From positions 768,001 through 832,000 of the forward strand of contig CALSFV010000023.1 of the NCBI GenBank assembly GCA_943737045.1: a DNA stretch of 64,000 nt, read 5' to 3'. This DNA comes from Parapristionchus giblindavisi (taxonomy: Eukaryota; Nematoda; Chromadorea; Rhabditida; Diplogasteridae). This document shows, piece by piece, positions 59,216 to 64,000 of the stretch (its first letter is position 1; every line of letters starts with the position of its first letter). Under the pieces are notes generated by a model that did no database searches, was not told the origin of the DNA, and saw only the letters and a list, made by a program, of their open reading frames with translations. Made by a program: the position numbers and the translations under genes.

Positions 59216-62200
59216 GAAGATGATTCATGTTACTACGAACCTCCTCCTCTGACTAATGTTCGTTTTGGTCTCGTAACAATACTCGGTAGTATCATCTCAT
59301 TTATAAGCATAATTGAGAACTTATTATTGTTCTTTCTCTATGCTTCAAAGTAAGTATTTATCTTCAAATTATTATTTTTTTTGTTAGCCAAGGAAAATAA
59401 TCTGAAATTTTATCTTGAACACACTTTTTTCCAATTTTTCTTCTAAAAAAACAACAACAAAAAACGTGAATTTTTGAAGAATATCTTGAGGAACCTTATT
59501 TTTTTCGCTATTGTACAACAGTACAACAAGTACAACAAAAATGAGTATATCATTTCTACCGCTATTTATTTAAATATTTATTATTTGTCGATTTCTTTTC
59601 AAAAGTTCCTATATTGAGCTCTTATACTAATAAACATACGTCAGATAATTACTCTTTCTCTTCAGGAGAAAACATCGGAACAATCACAACATGTATCTCA
59701 TGTTGCTTGCATTTTTCGACTTCTTCGTCTCCTTGGCATATATATTACTAATGAGTGTCAATGTAGCCTCTGACTATTTTCACAGTCCGGCACTTGTAGC
59801 CATGTGGTTAGTCCTTCTACTCTACTTAATTCTACAATAACTCTATTTGTCTTTATCCTATTTAATTCTTTCTGAATGATGATGCACTGTGAGTCTTCAT
59901 ATGGGAATGACCATATTGAGATCTATCCAATCGAGTTAAATGTCTTCCTTTCATATTTATTTCCAAGATCACACACCTGTACTACGGAGAAAAATCAGTA
60001 AAGACTGAACGATTTCATTCATGATCATTTGAGGTTTTCATACATGGTTCCAATGATTACAATATCTCATATAGCAATGAGTTCAGCAACATTCTTAATT
60101 ATAGCAGCTTCATTTGAAAGGTTCGGTGAACAATTTGTTTATATTACAAATTATATCGATGGAATGAAATTCCACACTATTTTATTTTTTATGAAATATT
60201 AATTCATATTATTTTCATTTGGCTTTGATTAAATTTATATTCTTATATTCTTTTTCTATATTCAGATATTGTTTGACTACATCATCTCGTGCACTTCCAT
60301 GGGCACAATCACATCGAAAGATGATCGCTGCCTTTGTTATCTTCTTAGGAACAATATCGAAAGTGACGATATGTATTGAATTCAATGTCAGATACTCTTT
60401 CTTCAAAAAATTATCTATATATAAAATGTTCCAAATGTTATATATAATAAAATAGCTCAACAAAAACAATATTCAAAAATAATGGTTCGTCAGCTGGACA
60501 ATTAAAAAAACCATCCATTTTCCATAATCAGCTGTTATTCCTAAAGATCTCTAGAAACATCTATAATATGTTTATAGATCGCTCGACATTCCGAATGCGC
60601 TGGTCTAATGACTGAATGGCAAATGACCTACAGCGAATTCGTTTTCTCCACTCCCTACCATAATGTATGGAGGTTCTGGTAAGTTTAATGCTTTCATCAA
60701 TTTAATATCAATATTAATTTAATATCAATAAATGTAATATCTATTAATTTATACTATTTAATAATGCAGTCTAGAACATAGGACAGATTTATATCAGTCA
60801 CATGTTGCTCATATAAAGTCGTTTAGTGAAGGTATTCAGGTACCGTAACATCGTCACAATTCTCGCCCCTTTTGCTATTCTTCTTTATCTGAATGCAATG
60901 ATCGTAAGAAGTCTATCAAAGACGACATCGGACAATGGAAGGGTACTGGTACATATGGCTAGTATCGCTGGAAATGGAGCAAGACAACATTTGGAGAGGA
61001 AGGTACTTGATTTGAGGCCGTGAATGTTGGTGACCCGTTATAAGACAACCGTGATATCACAAGCGTAGGCGGAGGAATTTTGGCAAAAGCTTTCTGTTGT
61101 GACGTCACGTTTGTCGGCAAACGGTTTGACACAGTTCATGGATACCTATACTGGAAGCTGATACGCTTAATAGATTAATCAAGATAACGTCATTGCTGTT
61201 CTGTAGTTGATTAATACAACTTTGAAAGTTACTATTACTTAAAGACTAATTTTACCCTCCTCTCCCTCGTAGACAAAGAAAGCGAGAGAGCATAGTCAGG
61301 GCGGAGAGTTGTAAATTAGCTAGGGATGTGCCTTATACGAATTATGATGGACCTTGCAGGCATCAGCTCGTGCAGCCACAAGAACAATGGTAGCTGTTAC
61401 TGCTTGTTATCTAATATCAAATGTTGTCAATGTACTATTGACTATATTCGAACATGTTGATAAGGAAACACTCTTCAACCAATATGTCTAGTATGTTTCA
61501 AATAATTCATATGAATGCAAAGAATGATTTAGTGCATTATCGTAGTTGTTTACCGTACATTCAAAAAAATAATATGAAAATATTTATTAACTTTGTAGTG
61601 TATATGCCATCGCAGTCGATCTTGTTTCACTATTGACAACTCTAGCATGTGCCTGTCGACTTCCAATCTATTTATACTGTCAGGTAAACAATCCTTTCAT
61701 GGTTATTCATATAAAGCAATTTTCCATTATGAACTGCACACAAGCCTGATAGAATAGTCCTTAGATCATGCACAGATAGTCGTCGATAAACCCTCGCATT
61801 TTGTTGTAATCATGTAAAAAATCAGATGGCTTATAATGACGAAATCACTCCACGATATCGTCTAAGCACGGAATCTGTTGATATGCTTACCACGATAAAA
61901 ATAGATGTATGTTCTCTAGTAGTGGAAGAGTGTTTCGAGTGTTTCTTCTGTGTCAACCGAATTAAAGTAGATCTATTTTCAGACGGCTCTTCGACAAGAG
62001 ATACGTGGAATTGTGGGCAAATGGTGGAAGTGGTGGAGTAGGCGATTGAATCCATTCGTAAGTTCATTAACTAAGATGTACCATGCATATTGATTGTGTG
62101 ACGAAGACATAAACAAAGCAAAAAAAATCTTAGACATTTTAAACTTTCGAGAGACTTTTAAAAGTATTAATAATAATATTTTATCCTTTCTTACAGAGAG

Positions 62201-62747
62201 AAGTAAAGAGATAATGTATTTGATAAAAGTACGGCTCTCTTTGTCAGGAATAGAATAATGAAATAAGCATAATCATAATGCTTTATATCATTATTTTAAA
62301 ATTATATAATCAAATAAATTCGGAATAATTGATTATTCTAACATTCCAATCTCATGCGATGACATTTTCAGATGAAAGTCGATGAGAATGAAAAGTGTCC
62401 AACGAATAGTTCAAGCTTCTATCATACCATAAGTAGTTCAAATGGAGAAAGGAGAACATGTACATCGCCATTGGTAAGATAAGCTTATAGATCAAAGATT
62501 AATGATCAAAGATCAAAGATCAAGATGTAAATTTCAGCTGTTTTCCGAACCACCTCCACCAGCTGCTTCCGTTCATGGACATGAACCATCAATACCTCGA
62601 TCAATATCTGTACTTTCTTCTCCAAGGAAAGAATATTCATTGATTAGATTAAAAGATGGAATGAGAAGGGCAAATTCAATTGCTATCACTTCGGTTGATG
62701 AAGAGATTCAGAGTATTTTATCATCTGCAAATGAAACATTATTGTGA
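59216..62747 (+). CDS. Rhodopsin-like neuropeptide-type GPCR, 5' end unresolved
   Basis: Eleven phase-consistent exons: 59216-59349, 59666-59806, 60034-60120, 60266-60386, 60578-60678, 60840-61002, 61360-61490, 61599-61683, 61983-62057, 62372-62473 and 62538-62747. TM1 is FGLVTILGSIISFISIIENL. TM2 is YLMLLAFFDFFVSLAYILLM. TM3 ends IIAASFERYC, an E/DRY equivalent. TM4 is MIAAFVIFLGTISKVTICI. The second loop carries HSECAG. TM5 is NIVTILAPFAILLYLNAMIV, TM6 is TRTMVAVTACYLISNVVNVL and TM7 is AIAVDLVSLLTTLACACRLP. TM7 ends CRLPIYLYCQ instead of NPxxY, then helix-8-like LRQEIRGIVGKWWKWW. A Ser-rich tail follows. The fold resembles nematode FMRFamide-type peptide receptors, but the ligand is unknown. 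The N-terminal extracellular segment and start codon were not located. Confidence 0.75.
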
Positions 62748-63550
62748 TCTTTACATATTCTACAGTAACTGTAATTATCCAAGAAAAAAAAATCTTCAGT
62801 ATTTACTTTTCACTGTATGCTTCTTAGGATAATACATTCCATTTCTTTGTGATACATCCCGCTTCGCCTCATTCCTCGTCTAAACTACGGTATTATCAAT
62901 GATTTTTCAACCTCATGAGCATATTATAATTGCGATTGCTTTCCAAGACATTTTCCACATTAAATATGTGTGTTCTAAGCTCATTTGTGTAGTCTTTTTT
63001 TGTTGATGGAAAGTGGCTATGAATAAGATACGGGCCTATTTCTTTTTGTGTAAAGTATCATTGTTCTCTTGTCATTCCTTTTCGATAAACCATAGAAGGC
63101 TTGCTGTTCTTTTTTGCTAATATAAACTCTTGGATAGAATCTATTTAAATCCGGTAAAGATGGAGGCATGAGACACAGTGTACTTTCGCTTCAGTTAACA
63201 TGCAAGATGTGTTAGTAGTATCATGTATTAAAATCATGTTTTGCTTTATATAGTTTGCATCATGATGTTTTATTGCAAACTTCATCTCAAATCCTCGATA
63301 ATACTTTGAGTGAAATACTAATTGAATATGATATGAAAAAGTAAATGATGTTTATCTCAGAGATTATTTCATATTTTCACTTAAAGTTTCTTGCCCCTTC
63401 ACATTTTCACACGAAAGATAATAATCTCATTGATTTTCTCCTTACTCAGTAGAAAACTAAGATCCTATTGATATCATTTATATATTATATCATACTCGTG
63501 TATCATCATTCCCCTTCTAATAGTTAACGACATTCTTCCCTAAAGTAACA
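62748..63550. other. Intergenic, no gene seen
   Basis: AT-rich sequence between the receptor stop and the next candidate exon. No recognisable feature. Confidence 0.4.
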
Positions 63551-63780
63551 TGACCAGTACGTATCTTCTGTTGATTGGATCTAATTTATCAATGACATTC
63601 ACATTTCTCGAATCAAAGGTCGGTTATTCAATGTGTGTGGTGATACTATTATGAGTTCAGACATATCTAGCAGTTAACAGTGAATACTTTCCTGTGTTAT
63701 TAGCCATCTACACAATTGAAATGATTCTTCTGTGTCTACTGACGATATCACTACCATTCTTCATTACTTCATTCATTCGG
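63551..63780 (+). CDS. First exons of a membrane protein running off the window
   Basis: Two candidate exons: one from the ATG at 63551 (MTSTYLLLIGSNLSMTFTFL) to a donor near 63613, and one from about 63675 to 63780 (NSEYFPVLLAIYTIEMILLC, then TISLPFFITSFIR). They join in phase and the second ends at a GTATTT donor. The second exon encodes a strong TM helix, in the style of the N-terminal part of a nematode seven-TM chemoreceptor. Too little is visible to assign a family, and the rest lies past the edge. Confidence 0.3.
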
Positions 63781-63875
63781 GTATTTCTAATCTTAAGGAG
63801 AACAATATTAGTGTTTTTGTATTCGATGCAATACGTTCAGAGAATATTTCATGATATATGACTATATTTATGCAT

Positions 63876-64000
63876 CCGTCACGTAAAAAAACGTTACATT
63901 TGGCAACGCACGCGTCGACGTCAATTTTGGAGTGTGTTGGGTCCCAAGTGGAAAACCCTGAATGTCATCAGGGGTACGCTAAAAGGTTACGGTAGCCAAC
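63876..64000. repeat. Repeat shared inverted with about 3690-3830
   Basis: CCGTCACGTAAAAAAACG, then TTACATTTGGCAACGCACGC and GTCGACGTCAATTTTGGAGT, is the reverse complement of the partial element near 3741-3800. The element continues past the window edge. Confidence 0.65.

Noticed and set aside
1..64000. CRISPR array, operon of bacterial defence genes or prophage
   Set aside because: The window is clearly animal nuclear DNA with spliced genes. No direct-repeat/spacer array or prokaryotic gene cluster is present.

Overview
The window is a eukaryotic nuclear sequence that looks like a rhabditid (clade V) nematode. It is AT-rich and its genes are cut into many small exons. Splice acceptors follow the nematode TTTCAG consensus. 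The predicted Hsp70, ribosomal protein L18a (rpl-20), cytochrome c, ECSIT and SGF29 proteins read very like Caenorhabditis proteins. The genus cannot be fixed by eye. All exon models below were built by reading splice sites and phases by hand, without transcripts.

Genes, left to right: a 3'-truncated cytosolic Hsp70 (hsp-1 type, - strand) with a three-unit heat-shock element upstream; a tetraspan LHFPL-family membrane protein (-); a small single-pass membrane protein (+); cytochrome c (-), whose first intron is swollen by a 2.6-kb foldback transposon; ribosomal protein L18a (rpl-20 type, -), possibly in an operon with cytochrome c; the complex-I assembly factor ECSIT (+); the SAGA subunit SGF29 (-), tail to tail with ECSIT; an orphan seven-TM receptor (-); glycine C-acetyltransferase/KBL (+); an unrecognised secreted protein (+) whose introns hold two giant foldback elements; a gene of tiny phase-0 repeat exons encoding a G/P/H-rich protein (+); a second rhodopsin-like receptor (+); and the first exons of another membrane protein running off the right edge.

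Three stretches hold no gene I can support: 26.3-32.7 kb, 45.6-51.1 kb and 52.4-59.2 kb. These, and many introns, are packed with DNA transposon relics. Among them are a GC-rich hairpin MITE family, a CAAGGG...CCCTTG family flanked by TAA, a hAT-type MITE with a perfect 8-bp duplication, and a CACTCACAG...CTGTGAGTG family at TA. There are also three large GAGGCCGTTTGCG... foldbacks, a decayed mariner, and several TIR elements carrying tRNA-like A/B boxes. One site is nested three deep: foldback, then a TTAA-flanked MITE, then a mini-LTR retrotransposon that keeps only its integrase.

The genes do not form one pathway. Cytochrome c, ECSIT and the aminotransferase-fold enzyme are all mitochondrial, but nothing in the sequence links their regulation. 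The most distinctive features are the transposon architecture and the modular repeat-exon gene.
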